DNA from: Chryseobacterium indologenes
GTDB taxonomy: Bacteria > Bacteroidota > Bacteroidia > Flavobacteriales > Weeksellaceae
DNA: 64,000 bases
Assembly (NCBI RefSeq): GCF_002025665.1
Contig: NZ_CP018786.1
Location: forward strand, 4,464,001-4,528,000
Direction: 5' to 3'
Notes under the pieces: generated by a model
What the model was told of the DNA's origin: nothing
Seen by the model: the letters and a program-made list of their open reading frames with translations, nothing else
The model's database searches: none
Made by a program: the position numbers and the translations under genes
In this document: piece by piece, positions 34,921 through 43,686 of the stretch
Layout of the letters: each line of letters begins with the position of its first letter
How positions within the stretch are numbered: the stretch's first letter is position 1

Positions 34921-35136
34921 AGGGTTATGTGTTTATATAAAAAGCTTGTGTTTTTGAATAACTGATCCGAATTTTATATTTATTTAATAACATAAATTAA
35001 CCATACCTCTGTTACCAGTGCATGAAATAAAAAATATATAAAATTTTATGGAATAGTTAACAGCTTGGTTGCAAGAAGTATGCCATCTGAAGGTGAATTA
35101 AGCAATTAAAAAAAACTCAATACTTAAAAAGAAAAT

Positions 35137-35158
35137 ATTATCACTAAATGGTGATAAT
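35137..35158. promoter_or_regulatory. Palindrome ATTATCAC-N6-GTGATAAT
   Basis: A perfect 8-bp inverted repeat with 6-bp spacer, in the size range of a dimeric regulator site, 217 bp upstream of the first secreted paralog. No regulator can be assigned. Confidence 0.35.
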
Positions 35159-35363
35159 TAAATTAAAGCAAAGTACACTATAGAAGTAACCAAGAGAGGT
35201 ATGAAAATTGAAAATCAACAAAATAATATTAATAAACTTAAAAAAACTCTAACAACAGGGAAAAAATATAAAAACTAAGTTTCAATATTTCATTATGAAT
35301 TAATAGTATTATAGAACTACTTAAAATTCATCACCAAAGAAAATTGAAAGAGAATATATATGA

Positions 35364-35392
35364 AAAAAGACCGCTTAAAAAGCAGTCTTTTT
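35364..35392 (-). terminator. Terminator after nusG
   Basis: A 13-bp stem with one mismatch (35364-35376 with 35380-35392), 3-nt loop, A-tract on the left. It ends the secE-nusG transcript before the insert. Confidence 0.8.
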
Positions 35393-35411
35393 ATATTTTA
35401 TAAGTAATGTA

Positions 35412-35954
35412 TTATACTTTTTCTACTTGCATGTAGCTTAATTCCATTGGAGTTTTTCTACCGAAGATCAATACAGAAACTTCAATTTTCTTTTTGTCTT
35501 CAAGAATCTTCTCAACTGTACCATTGAATCCGTTGAAAGGTCCGTCGATTACTTTAACGTTTTCACCTACTACATAAGGAATTTCAACATCGCTTGCAAA
35601 TTCAGAAAGTTCATCCATTCTTCCAAGCATTCTGTTAACCTCTGATTTTCTCATTGGAACAGGATCTCCTCCTTTTGTTAAACTCAAGAAAGAAATAACT
35701 CCTGGGATATTTTTAATAACGTGAGGAATCTCTCCCATCAGGTCAGCTTCAATCATCAAGTAGCCAGGATAGTAAGGTCTCTCTTTAGGAACTTTTTTAC
35801 CGTTTCTAATTTGGATCACCTTTTCCATAGGAATAACCACTTGAGTAACGTACTGCTCAAACCCTAGACGTTTGATTTCTGTCTCAATATAGTTTTTCAC
35901 TTTATTTTCCTGTCCGCTGATTGCTTTCAGCACATACCATTTCAATTCGCTCAT
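35412..35954 (-). CDS. nusG: Transcription termination/antitermination protein NusG
   Basis: 180 residues. The N-terminal NGN domain begins ELKWYVLKAISGQENKVKNY and includes YPGYLMIEADL; the C-terminal KOW domain is VIDGPFNGFNGTVEKI. It binds RNA polymerase and couples it with Rho or the ribosome. 19 bp after secE. Normal length. Confidence 0.97.
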   Translation of the reverse strand: MSELKWYVLKAISGQENKVKNYIETEIKRLGFEQYVTQVVIPMEKVIQIRNGKKVPKERPYYPGYLMIEADLMGEIPHVIKNIPGVISFLSLTKGGDPVPMRKSEVNRMLGRMDELSEFASDVEIPYVVGENVKVIDGPFNGFNGTVEKILEDKKKIEVSVLIFGRKTPMELSYMQVEKV

Positions 35955-35973
35955 TATGGAAAATACTTAATTA

Positions 35974-36180
35974 TTAATTGAACAAGTTGATTAGCATTCC
36001 TATTATGTTGCTGATTGCTTTTGAAAACAATTCATCAACTCCAAAGGTAAATAAAGCCAGAATAACTGTCGCAATAGTCACTACAATTGTAGAAGACTGA
36101 AGGTCAGCCCATTTTGGCCATTCAACTTTATGTCTGAATTCGTTATAAGAACCTTTTAAAAAATCGACAAATGAACTCAT
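35974..36180 (-). CDS. secE: Preprotein translocase subunit SecE
   Basis: 68 residues, the short one-helix form: an amphipathic part (FLKGSYNEFRHKVEWPKWADLQ) followed by one membrane helix (TIVVTIATVILALFTFGVDE). Part of the SecYEG channel. Starts 12 bp after the tRNA-Trp gene, as in the E. coli order. Confidence 0.95.
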   Translation of the reverse strand: MSSFVDFLKGSYNEFRHKVEWPKWADLQSSTIVVTIATVILALFTFGVDELFSKAISNIIGMLINLFN

Positions 36181-36192
36181 AATTTATATTTG

Positions 36193-36263
36193 CACGGGCA
36201 CAAGGATTCGAACCCTGATCAACGGTTTTGGAGACCGGTATCCTACCATTGGACGATGCCCGT
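36193..36263 (-). tRNA. tRNA-Trp (CCA)
   Basis: 71 nt; acceptor ACGGGCA pairs with TGCCCGT, T-loop GGTTCGAATCC, anticodon loop CTCCAAA with CCA. No encoded CCA tail. Between tuf and secE, the conserved place. Confidence 0.97.
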
Positions 36264-36267
36264 AGTT

Positions 36268-36309
36268 AAAAAAAGCTCCGTAAAGAGTGTTCCTTACGGA
36301 AGCTTTTTT
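36268..36309 (-). terminator. Hairpin after tuf
   Basis: AAAAGCTCCGTAA pairs with TTACGGAAGCTTTT (one bulged A), A- and T-tracts on both sides. It lies between tuf and tRNA-Trp and may be a terminator or a partial attenuator. Confidence 0.7.
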
Positions 36310-36328
36310 ATATTGTTTTAGATGTGGA

Positions 36329-37516
36329 TTAGTCGATGATTTCAGTTACCTGACCTGCACCTACTGTTCTACCACCTTCTCTGATCGCGAATCTAAGACC
36401 CTCGTTAAGAGCGATTGGCTGAAGTAATTCAACAGTGATTGTTAAGTTATCACCAGGCATTACCATTTCTACACCTTCTGGTAAGAAGATCTCACCTGTA
36501 ACGTCAGTAGTTCTAACGTAGAACTGAGGACGGTACTTGTTGTGGAATGGAGTGTGACGTCCACCTTCTTCTTTAGAAAGGATATAAACCTCAGCTTTGA
36601 ATTTTTTGTGTGGCTTAACTGAATCTTTCTTAGCGATAACCATACCTCTCTTGATGTCAGTTTTTTCAATACCTCTCAACAATAGACCTACGTTATCACC
36701 AGCTTCACCTCTGTCTAGGATTTTTCTGAACATCTCAACTCCTGTAATAGTAGAAGTTAATTTTTCATCACCCATACCTACGATATCAACTGGATCACCA
36801 GTGTTGATAACACCAGCCTCGATTCTACCAGTTGCTACAGTACCTCTACCTGTAATAGAGAATACGTCTTCGATTGGCATCAAGAATGGCTTATCCTGAT
36901 CTCTAACAGGCTGCTCGATCCATGTATCAACTGCATCCATTAATTCTTCAACAGTCTTAACCCACTTCTCGTCTCCGTTAAGAGCACCAAGAGCAGATCC
37001 TTGGATCACTGGAGAGTTATCTCCGTCATATTCGTAAGTAGATAATAAATCTCTAAGTTCAAGTTCAACAAGCTCTAAAAGCTCAGCATCATCCACCATA
37101 TCAACTTTGTTCATGAAAACAACGATTCTTGGTACGTTTACCTGACGGCAAAGTAGGATGTGCTCTCTAGTTTGAGGCATTGGTCCATCAGTTGCAGCAC
37201 ATACTAAGATCGCTCCATCCATCTGAGCAGCACCAGTTACCATGTTCTTAACATAGTCGGCGTGACCTGGACAGTCAACGTGTGCATAGTGTCTGTTTTC
37301 AGTTTCGTACTCGATGTGAGCTGTATTAATAGTGATACCTCTTTCTTTTTCTTCTGGAGCAGAGTCAATAGCAGAGAAGTCTTTTTTCTCAGCAAGACCT
37401 TTGTTCGCTAATACACTACTGATAGCTGCAGTAAGTGTAGTTTTACCATGGTCAACGTGACCAATAGTACCAATGTTCAAGTGTGGTTTGTTACGATTAA
37501 ACGTTTCCTTTGCCAT
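36329..37516 (-). CDS. tuf: Elongation factor Tu
   Basis: 395 residues. GTPase motifs GHVDHGKTTLTAAI (G1), DCPGHADYVK (G3) and NKVDMVDD (G4) are intact, domains 2 and 3 normal. Brings aminoacyl-tRNA to the ribosome. It opens a transcript with tRNA-Trp, secE and nusG. Confidence 0.98.
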   Translation of the reverse strand: MAKETFNRNKPHLNIGTIGHVDHGKTTLTAAISSVLANKGLAEKKDFSAIDSAPEEKERGITINTAHIEYETENRHYAHVDCPGHADYVKNMVTGAAQMDGAILVCAATDGPMPQTREHILLCRQVNVPRIVVFMNKVDMVDDAELLELVELELRDLLSTYEYDGDNSPVIQGSALGALNGDEKWVKTVEELMDAVDTWIEQPVRDQDKPFLMPIEDVFSITGRGTVATGRIEAGVINTGDPVDIVGMGDEKLTSTITGVEMFRKILDRGEAGDNVGLLLRGIEKTDIKRGMVIAKKDSVKPHKKFKAEVYILSKEEGGRHTPFHNKYRPQFYVRTTDVTGEIFLPEGVEMVMPGDNLTITVELLQPIALNEGLRFAIREGGRTVGAGQVTEIID

Positions 37517-37842
37517 GATTTAAAATTATTTATTTATTGTTTTTCAAATTTTCGGTGTGCAAATATAATGAATTTTTAAATACCAAAAACTTTTTATTAA
37601 AAAAACTTTCAATATTCTCATCCAGTGAAGGACAAACCTTATATTTAACGTATTGAGACTGCAAATTTACACATTTTTCCGAATAGAAAAAATCCTTAGA
37701 AACGTTTTATTAAAAATATAAACTATCTCGTTAATTATGAATAGGATATACAGAAAAAAAAAATATTGATCATTACCTGTATACATAAATCCTAGTGCAA
37801 TATTTTCTCGTACATATAAAGATAACAACTAAAATTAATATT
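37517..37842. other. Divergent gap between tuf and the DUF4394 gene
   Basis: 326 bp of AT-rich DNA with the tuf promoter element at 37560-37567. No promoter box can be assigned to the DUF4394 gene and no small gene is seen. Confidence 0.6.
37560..37567 (-). promoter_or_regulatory. tuf: -7 promoter element (TATATTTG) of tuf
   Basis: Exact TAnnTTTG on the minus strand, 43 bp before the start codon; a TTG lies 16 bp further up, slightly closer than usual. Confidence 0.65.
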
Positions 37843-39342
37843 ATGAGAAAACTATTACACATGTATTTAGCCTTGTTTGCTATTACAACATTATTTTCAT
37901 GTGATCATTCAGATGAAAACACTATGTCAGAAAATATACCTCAAGGCCCGGATCTTATGGTGTATGGAATAACAGCAATGAACGAACTTGTTTATTTTAA
38001 TGCCAACAACCCCAAAATGTTTACATCAAAAACAGCTGTAACCGGTGTTGCCTCAGGAGAAAAATTATTAAGTATAGACTTCAGACCTGCAACAGGGGAA
38101 TTATATGCATTATCCAATGCCAGCAAATTATATATCATCAATACCTCCAATGCTTCGGCAAGACCGATAAGCTCAACAGCATTTACGCCTATGATCTCCG
38201 GAACAATAGCTTCTATTGATTTCAATCCTACCGTTGACAGAATTCGTCTGGTGAGTAATTCGGGACAAAATCTGCGTTTACATCCGGAAACCGGAGCTGT
38301 TGCTGTTACTGATATTCCTATTAATGGAACAGGAAGCGCTTCAATAACAGGATTAGCCTATACCAACAGTAAAGCAGGAGCTGCTACGACTATTTTATAT
38401 GATATTGATCCGATGCTGGGAAAATTATATAAACAGGATCCACCCAACAATGGAACTTTGGTAGAGATTGGAAGTCTTGGCACTACTTATACAGGACAGG
38501 TTGCCTTCGACATCAAATATGATAACAGTACTGCTCTCTTGGCTTTCAATGATAAACTGCATATTCTGGATCTGAATAATGGAAAAGCAACTTCCATAGG
38601 ATCTCTCCAGCAGGGAATAATCGATATTGCCATTCCTACAGAACCGGTAGCGTATGCCATTGACAATTCGAATAATCTTCAGATTTTCAACCCGAATAGT
38701 CCAATGCCTGTTTCCAAGACTGTAACAGGATTACAAAGTGGTGAAAATATTTTGGGAATAGATTTCCGTCCTGCCAACGGACAATTGTATGCTTTGGGCA
38801 GTTCAAGCAGAATTTATACAATTAACTTGGGAACAGGTGCTGCTACTGCTGTGGGGACCACTCCTTTTACCACTCTGCTTTCAGGAACTGATTTTGGATT
38901 TGACTTTAACCCAACTGTTGACAGAATAAGAGTAGTAAGCAATACTGGACAAAATCTCCGACTCAATCCAAACGATGGAACAATTGCTGCTGCAGATCTC
39001 GCATTAAATCCGGGAAGTCCAATGATAAGTGCAGCTGCCTATACCAACAATTTTGCAGGGGCTACTACAACAACCCTGTTTGTCATTGATCATAATACGG
39101 ATAAATTATATCAGCAAAATCCACCCAATAACGGAACTCTAGTTGAGACAGGATCTTTAGGAATCAATATTACAAATGCTAATGGTTTTGATATTGGAAG
39201 TATGAGCCAGAAAGCCTACTTAATGGCATCGGTAGGTTCATCTACAAAAATTTATACTGTTAATACAACAACAGGAGCAGCTACTTCTGTTGCTGATTAC
39301 CCCAATACTGTAAAAGCTTTTGCAGTGGGGTTAGGATTTTAA
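37843..39342 (+). CDS. DUF4394 lipoprotein with two repeat domains
   Basis: 499 residues from MRKLLHMYLALFAITTLFSC (lipobox LFSC, Cys20). The body holds two DUF4394 units of about 220 residues: each has GxxLLSIDFRPATGELYAL (here also ILGIDFRPANGQLYAL), then FNPTVDRIRLVSNSGQNLR and LYKQDPPNNGTLVEIGSLG. The family folds as a beta propeller by prediction. It is probably anchored to a membrane facing outward. It is the only plus-strand gene in the 16.0-49.9 kb stretch and sits alone between tuf and the efflux genes. Function unknown. ATG 37843 is taken over a GTG codon upstream. Confidence 0.8.
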   Translation: MRKLLHMYLALFAITTLFSCDHSDENTMSENIPQGPDLMVYGITAMNELVYFNANNPKMFTSKTAVTGVASGEKLLSIDFRPATGELYALSNASKLYIINTSNASARPISSTAFTPMISGTIASIDFNPTVDRIRLVSNSGQNLRLHPETGAVAVTDIPINGTGSASITGLAYTNSKAGAATTILYDIDPMLGKLYKQDPPNNGTLVEIGSLGTTYTGQVAFDIKYDNSTALLAFNDKLHILDLNNGKATSIGSLQQGIIDIAIPTEPVAYAIDNSNNLQIFNPNSPMPVSKTVTGLQSGENILGIDFRPANGQLYALGSSSRIYTINLGTGAATAVGTTPFTTLLSGTDFGFDFNPTVDRIRVVSNTGQNLRLNPNDGTIAAADLALNPGSPMISAAAYTNNFAGATTTTLFVIDHNTDKLYQQNPPNNGTLVETGSLGINITNANGFDIGSMSQKAYLMASVGSSTKIYTVNTTTGAATSVADYPNTVKAFAVGLGF

Positions 39343-39370
39343 ACTCATCCTTTTTTTATTTCAATAATGG

Positions 39371-39403
39371 AGAAGCGCGGAAAACAAAGTTTTCCGCGCT
39401 TCT
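39371..39403. terminator. Bidirectional terminator between DUF4394 and czcA-type genes
   Basis: A perfect 15-bp stem (39371-39385 with 39389-39403), AAA loop, GC-rich centre; convergent genes on both sides. Confidence 0.85.
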
Positions 39404-39428
39404 AACTAATATATAAATGAAAGATTAA

Positions 39429-42400
39429 TTAAATCTGACTGAGCTTTTTTGTTCTGTTGAAGATCCAGAAGATAATTGGGAAAATAAGCAGGGTAAGCAC
39501 AGTGGCGGTAATCAGTCCTCCGATAATGACAATGGCCAATGGTTTCTGAGACTCCGATCCGATTCCTGTAGACAAGGCTGCCGGCATCAGTCCGATGGAA
39601 GCCATAAGCGCTGTCATAATGACGGGTCTTGTTCTGGATTTCACTCCATTTAAGATGGCGGTGTCTATATCCATTCCGTCTTTAACATTCTGATGAAACT
39701 CTGTGATGAGAATAACCCCGTTCTGAATACAAATTCCCAGAAGAGCAATCATCCCTACTCCGGCAGAAATTCCAAAATTAATTCCGGTAACATGCAAAGC
39801 AATAATTCCTCCAATCAAAGCAAAAGGTACGTTTGCTAATACCAGAAGAGAATCTTTCATATTCCCAAACAGAATAAACAACAGGAAGAAAATCATCAGA
39901 ATACTCACGGGTACTACCTGTGCTAACCTGTGCGAGGCACGCTGCTGGTTTTCAAACTGCCCTGTCCATCCTACAGAATAACCATCAGGAAGGTCAATAG
40001 TTTCCACTTTTTTCTGGGCATCCGCAATGGTGCTTCCCAAATCTCTGTCACGAATGGAGAATTTAACTCCGATATATCGTTTGATATTATCTCTGTAAAT
40101 AAATGCAGCTCCGTTATCTTTAACAATGGTACTTATTTCTTTTAACGGAATTTTTGCTCCATCCTGTGTAGGAACCATCAAAGCAGCAATATCATTTTCA
40201 TTGGTTCTGTATTCCTGAGAATAACGAAGACGGATCGGGAATTTTCTTTCCCCGTCAAACATTTCAGAAGCTGTTTTTCCTCCAAATGCCATTTCCAGCA
40301 CAGCTTGTGCATCCGCAGGCATTACTCCGTAAGCAGCCATTTTATCTCTATCTAAAACTACACTTACTTCAGGTTGGCCGATATTTTTAATAATTCCCGG
40401 GTCTTTTACTCCTTTCACATCTTTAATCTTCAGTAAGACTTCATGGGCTAATTTATCCAGAGTTTCCAGGTTATCACCATAGATTTTGATTCCGTTTTCA
40501 GCTTTAAAACCTGCTACAGCTTCTGCTACGTTATCCGAAATCGGCTGAGAATAGTTGAAGGTAATTCCCTGATAACTTCTAAGTTTTTTGTCTATTTCAT
40601 TGATCAGTTCGTCATAAGTAATCTTACGTTTCCATTCTTCTCTTGGCTTAAGATTCACCGCAAACTGTACAAAACCAAATCCGTTGGGGTCGGTTCCGTC
40701 ATTACTTCTTCCGGTCTGCGCAAGAACATCTGTTACTTCGGAGAAGCTCATAATATCCTTCTTTAAAAGGTCAGCAGTTTTCAAAGATTCTTTTAGTGAT
40801 GAGCTCATCGGCATTTCTGCAGTGATCCATAATGAACCTTCATTCAACTGGGGTAAGAATTCTGTTCCTAAAAATTTACCGGAAAACAGAGTGACTGCCA
40901 GGAAAGAGATCGCCACGATCATACTCATTTTTTTGTGCCTGAATGTTAAATTAAAGCCTTTCAAAACGATTCTGTCCCAGAAATTAACAAATGGATTATT
41001 TTTTTCTCTTACATTTTTATTTAAAAGGATATGAGAAAGAACAGGAACTAATGTTAAGGTAAATATCAACGCTCCCATTAATGCAAATCCTAATGTAAAT
41101 GCCAGAGGAGAGAACATTTTTCCTTCTACTTTCTGAAATGAGAAAATAGGAATCAGAGAGGTGATGATAATTAATTTCGAAAAGAAGATTGCTTTTCCTA
41201 ATCCGGTTCCGGTCTGCTTGATCCAGCCTCCTTTTGCGAGTTTATTAAACTTCTCCATTCCGTACCGCTTCGCTTTATGATCGAGCATTACGAAGAGACC
41301 TTCCACCATGACGACGGCTCCGTCTATGATAATCCCGAAGTCTACAGCACCTAACGAAAGTAGATTGGCACTCATCCCGGCCAGTTTTAAACATAAAAAA
41401 GCAAATAGCAAGGACAGAGGAATGATGATGGAAACAATCAGGGTTGTTCTCCAGTCCGCCATAAAGATTAAAACGATTACCGTTACCAAGACAATTCCTT
41501 CAATAAGATTATGCATTACGGTATGTGTAGTAAAATCCATCAGATTGTCACGGTCATAGAAAGTGACCATTTTCACATCTTTCGGAAGTACTTTTTCGTT
41601 AAGTTCTTTAATCTTTGCTTTCACTCCTACCAGAACTTCCCTTGGATTTTCTCCTTTTCTCATCACAACGATTCCTTCTACTGTATCGTCATGATGATTC
41701 AAAGCAGCCTGTCCTACTCTAGGCATAGAGCTTTCATGAACTTCTGCTACATTTTTTACCAAAACAGGGTTTCCACTGTCATTCTGAATGGTAATATTTC
41801 CGATATCTGCTACAGATTTCACCAAACCAATCCCTCTTACCACATAGGCCTGACCATTTTTTTCAATAACATCACCTCCTACATTCAGGTTACTCTTTGT
41901 TACTGCATCATATACCTGAAGAGGTGTCAGATTGTATTTATCCAATGCTCTAGGATCAATACTGAGTTCAAAAACTTTATCCTGTCCTCCGAAAACGTTG
42001 ATATCTGCTACACCGGGAACTCCTCTTAGAGCACGGTCTATCACCCAATTTTGCAGGGTAAGCAGTGTTCGGGAGTCTTTTGTTTTACTTTCCAGCGTAT
42101 ATCTGAAAATCTCACCGGTTGGCCCGTAGGGTGGCTGTACTTCAGGGTCTACCTCATCAGGAAGGCTAATGGTTCTTAACTGGTTATTGACCTGATTTCT
42201 GGCAAAAGTATCATCCACCCCGTCGTCAAACAGAATTTTAACAATGGAAAGTCCAAACATGGTCGTACTTCTCACACTTGTTTTTTTCTGAACCGGGCTC
42301 ATCGCCAACTCGATGGGTGTCGTGACAAAACGTTCTACTTCTTCTGCACTACGTCCATTCCATTGGGTGATGATTACAATCTGGGTATTGGTTACATCCG

Positions 42401-42527
42401 GAAAAGCCTCAATAGGCATATTTTTGAAACTTATAAAACCGGAGATGGCTAAAATCGCTACCCAGATAAAGGTAAATGCTTTATTTTTTAATGAAAAAGC
42501 GATTATATTTTTTATGAATTTATTCAT
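39429..42527 (-). CDS. Heavy-metal RND efflux pump, inner-membrane subunit (CzcA type)
   Basis: 1032 residues, 12 predicted membrane helices with two large periplasmic loops. The first helix and FPDVTNTQIVIITQW are family-typical; the proton-relay segment is DFGIIIDGAVVMVEG (helix 4), with two Asp and a Glu. That pattern is the HME1 signature (Co/Zn/Cd or Ni), not the AxGAMVDAAIVMIEN of CusA, so export of divalent cations such as zinc, cobalt or cadmium is more likely than copper. It is the last gene of a TolC-adaptor-pump operon (69 bp after the adaptor gene). Confidence 0.93.
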   Translation of the reverse strand: MNKFIKNIIAFSLKNKAFTFIWVAILAISGFISFKNMPIEAFPDVTNTQIVIITQWNGRSAEEVERFVTTPIELAMSPVQKKTSVRSTTMFGLSIVKILFDDGVDDTFARNQVNNQLRTISLPDEVDPEVQPPYGPTGEIFRYTLESKTKDSRTLLTLQNWVIDRALRGVPGVADINVFGGQDKVFELSIDPRALDKYNLTPLQVYDAVTKSNLNVGGDVIEKNGQAYVVRGIGLVKSVADIGNITIQNDSGNPVLVKNVAEVHESSMPRVGQAALNHHDDTVEGIVVMRKGENPREVLVGVKAKIKELNEKVLPKDVKMVTFYDRDNLMDFTTHTVMHNLIEGIVLVTVIVLIFMADWRTTLIVSIIIPLSLLFAFLCLKLAGMSANLLSLGAVDFGIIIDGAVVMVEGLFVMLDHKAKRYGMEKFNKLAKGGWIKQTGTGLGKAIFFSKLIIITSLIPIFSFQKVEGKMFSPLAFTLGFALMGALIFTLTLVPVLSHILLNKNVREKNNPFVNFWDRIVLKGFNLTFRHKKMSMIVAISFLAVTLFSGKFLGTEFLPQLNEGSLWITAEMPMSSSLKESLKTADLLKKDIMSFSEVTDVLAQTGRSNDGTDPNGFGFVQFAVNLKPREEWKRKITYDELINEIDKKLRSYQGITFNYSQPISDNVAEAVAGFKAENGIKIYGDNLETLDKLAHEVLLKIKDVKGVKDPGIIKNIGQPEVSVVLDRDKMAAYGVMPADAQAVLEMAFGGKTASEMFDGERKFPIRLRYSQEYRTNENDIAALMVPTQDGAKIPLKEISTIVKDNGAAFIYRDNIKRYIGVKFSIRDRDLGSTIADAQKKVETIDLPDGYSVGWTGQFENQQRASHRLAQVVPVSILMIFFLLFILFGNMKDSLLVLANVPFALIGGIIALHVTGINFGISAGVGMIALLGICIQNGVILITEFHQNVKDGMDIDTAILNGVKSRTRPVIMTALMASIGLMPAALSTGIGSESQKPLAIVIIGGLITATVLTLLIFPIIFWIFNRTKKLSQI

Positions 42528-42596
42528 GATAGATACATTGATGACCTAAAAAAGCCGTTAAAGAAAAATGCAAACATTCTTAATGGTTTAATAAGA

Positions 42597-43685
42597 CTAG
42601 CTGTTCAGCGAGCGGTATATCAGCAGCTGATTGTTGGTAATCACTTCTTCTCCTTCTTTAAGACCGTCTGCTATATAGGTGACATCACCCACCTGCTTTA
42701 ATACTTTGATTTCTCTGATCTTTACATCTGTTCTGGATTTAAAAATCACCACAAAGTTTTTATTATCATCAAAAATCACAGCTTTGGACGGAACAGCTAA
42801 CGTAGTATTGTTTTCAAGGCTGGAAACTTTTATCGTAGCTTTACTGTCCGGGATCAAAAGTCCGTTGGCGTTGTCCAATACTACTCTTGCCTGCATGGCG
42901 TTAGTCTGCGGATCAATTATCTTGAATATTTTGTCAATTTTTCCATCAAAAACTTTGTCCGGATAAGAAAGCGTGGAAACCTGAGCTCTCATTCCAAGGC
43001 TGATTTTATCAATATCGGATTCATTAACGTTCATAATCGCCCATACATTGGTAGTATTGGCCACATCAAAAATATTATCACTTCTGTCACTTCTCAGCTG
43101 CATATCTTTATTAATACTTTTCTGAACAATATAACCGCTGATAGGTGCTACCACACTGTATATATTTCCGGTCTTCACATTATAAACCGTACTTACCGCA
43201 GCAGCTCTCTGCAATTGGTCTTCAGCTTTTTGTAACTGACTTTTAGCTTCCAGAACATCTCTTTCTGTATTAAGCTTTCCTTCGTAGAGCTCTTTGGCAA
43301 CACGGAGGTTATTTTTGGCCACTACAAGATCTGTTTTTGCATCGCTTACATCCTTTTGAATCTCTGCAAGCTCTGTACTTCTGATGGTTGCCAGTACCTG
43401 TCCTTTTTTCACATAGTCACCCAACTCTACATTGACACTCATCACATTTCCTCCCACTAAAGGATAAACATCTATGTAACTGTTTTTGTCTGCTGAGATT
43501 TTTCCGTAAAAGCTGTATTCATCTTCTATATTCTTTTTTTCAACTTTTGCCAGGGAAATAGAATTCAGCATCGTATTACTGAGTTCAAATCCTTTTTTTG
43601 CGTGAACATTTTTCTCTTCCTCTTTTTTAGAACAGGCCATTAATGAAAGGACCATCAATGCGGGGATAATATATGTTTTCATCAT
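42597..43685 (-). CDS. RND efflux periplasmic adaptor lipoprotein (CzcB/CusB type)
   Basis: 362 residues with a lipoprotein signal (LMAC). HlyD-like order: barrel-sandwich half (VYPLVGGNVMSVNVELGDYVKKGQVLA), helical hairpin (SDAKTDLVVAKNNLRVAKELYEGK), second half (VVAPISGYIVQKSINKDMQL), beta barrel and a membrane-proximal domain (LKEGEEVITNNQLLI). It links the inner pump with the outer TolC protein. The C-terminal metal-binding extension of some CzcB proteins is absent. Start at 43685 (MMKTY) or the next Met; 1 bp from the TolC gene stop. Confidence 0.92.
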   Translation of the reverse strand: MMKTYIIPALMVLSLMACSKKEEEKNVHAKKGFELSNTMLNSISLAKVEKKNIEDEYSFYGKISADKNSYIDVYPLVGGNVMSVNVELGDYVKKGQVLATIRSTELAEIQKDVSDAKTDLVVAKNNLRVAKELYEGKLNTERDVLEAKSQLQKAEDQLQRAAAVSTVYNVKTGNIYSVVAPISGYIVQKSINKDMQLRSDRSDNIFDVANTTNVWAIMNVNESDIDKISLGMRAQVSTLSYPDKVFDGKIDKIFKIIDPQTNAMQARVVLDNANGLLIPDSKATIKVSSLENNTTLAVPSKAVIFDDNKNFVVIFKSRTDVKIREIKVLKQVGDVTYIADGLKEGEEVITNNQLLIYRSLNS

Positions 43686-43686
43686 T

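Larger units (their letters stand above)
34921..35411. other. Non-coding gap between nusG and the secreted paralogs
   Basis: 491 bp, very AT-rich. It holds the nusG terminator (35364-35392), the palindrome ATTATCAC-N6-GTGATAAT (35137-35158) and a 25-codon frame at 35201 that I do not accept as a gene. Nothing else is seen. Confidence 0.6.

Noticed and set aside
35201..35278. 25-codon plus-strand frame starting MKIENQQ with AGAGAGG upstream
   Set aside because: Very short, Lys/Asn-rich as expected from AT-rich DNA, no promoter box and no leader-core pattern.
36469..36669. Frame inside tuf on the same strand, also many long frames opposite rpoB and rpoC
   Set aside because: Shadows of highly expressed genes with biased codons; no independent start or family match.
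39429..42527. Copper/silver pump CusA
   Set aside because: The helix-4 motif is DFGIIIDGAVVMVE (HME1), and the methionine-rich pattern of Cus systems is not seen.
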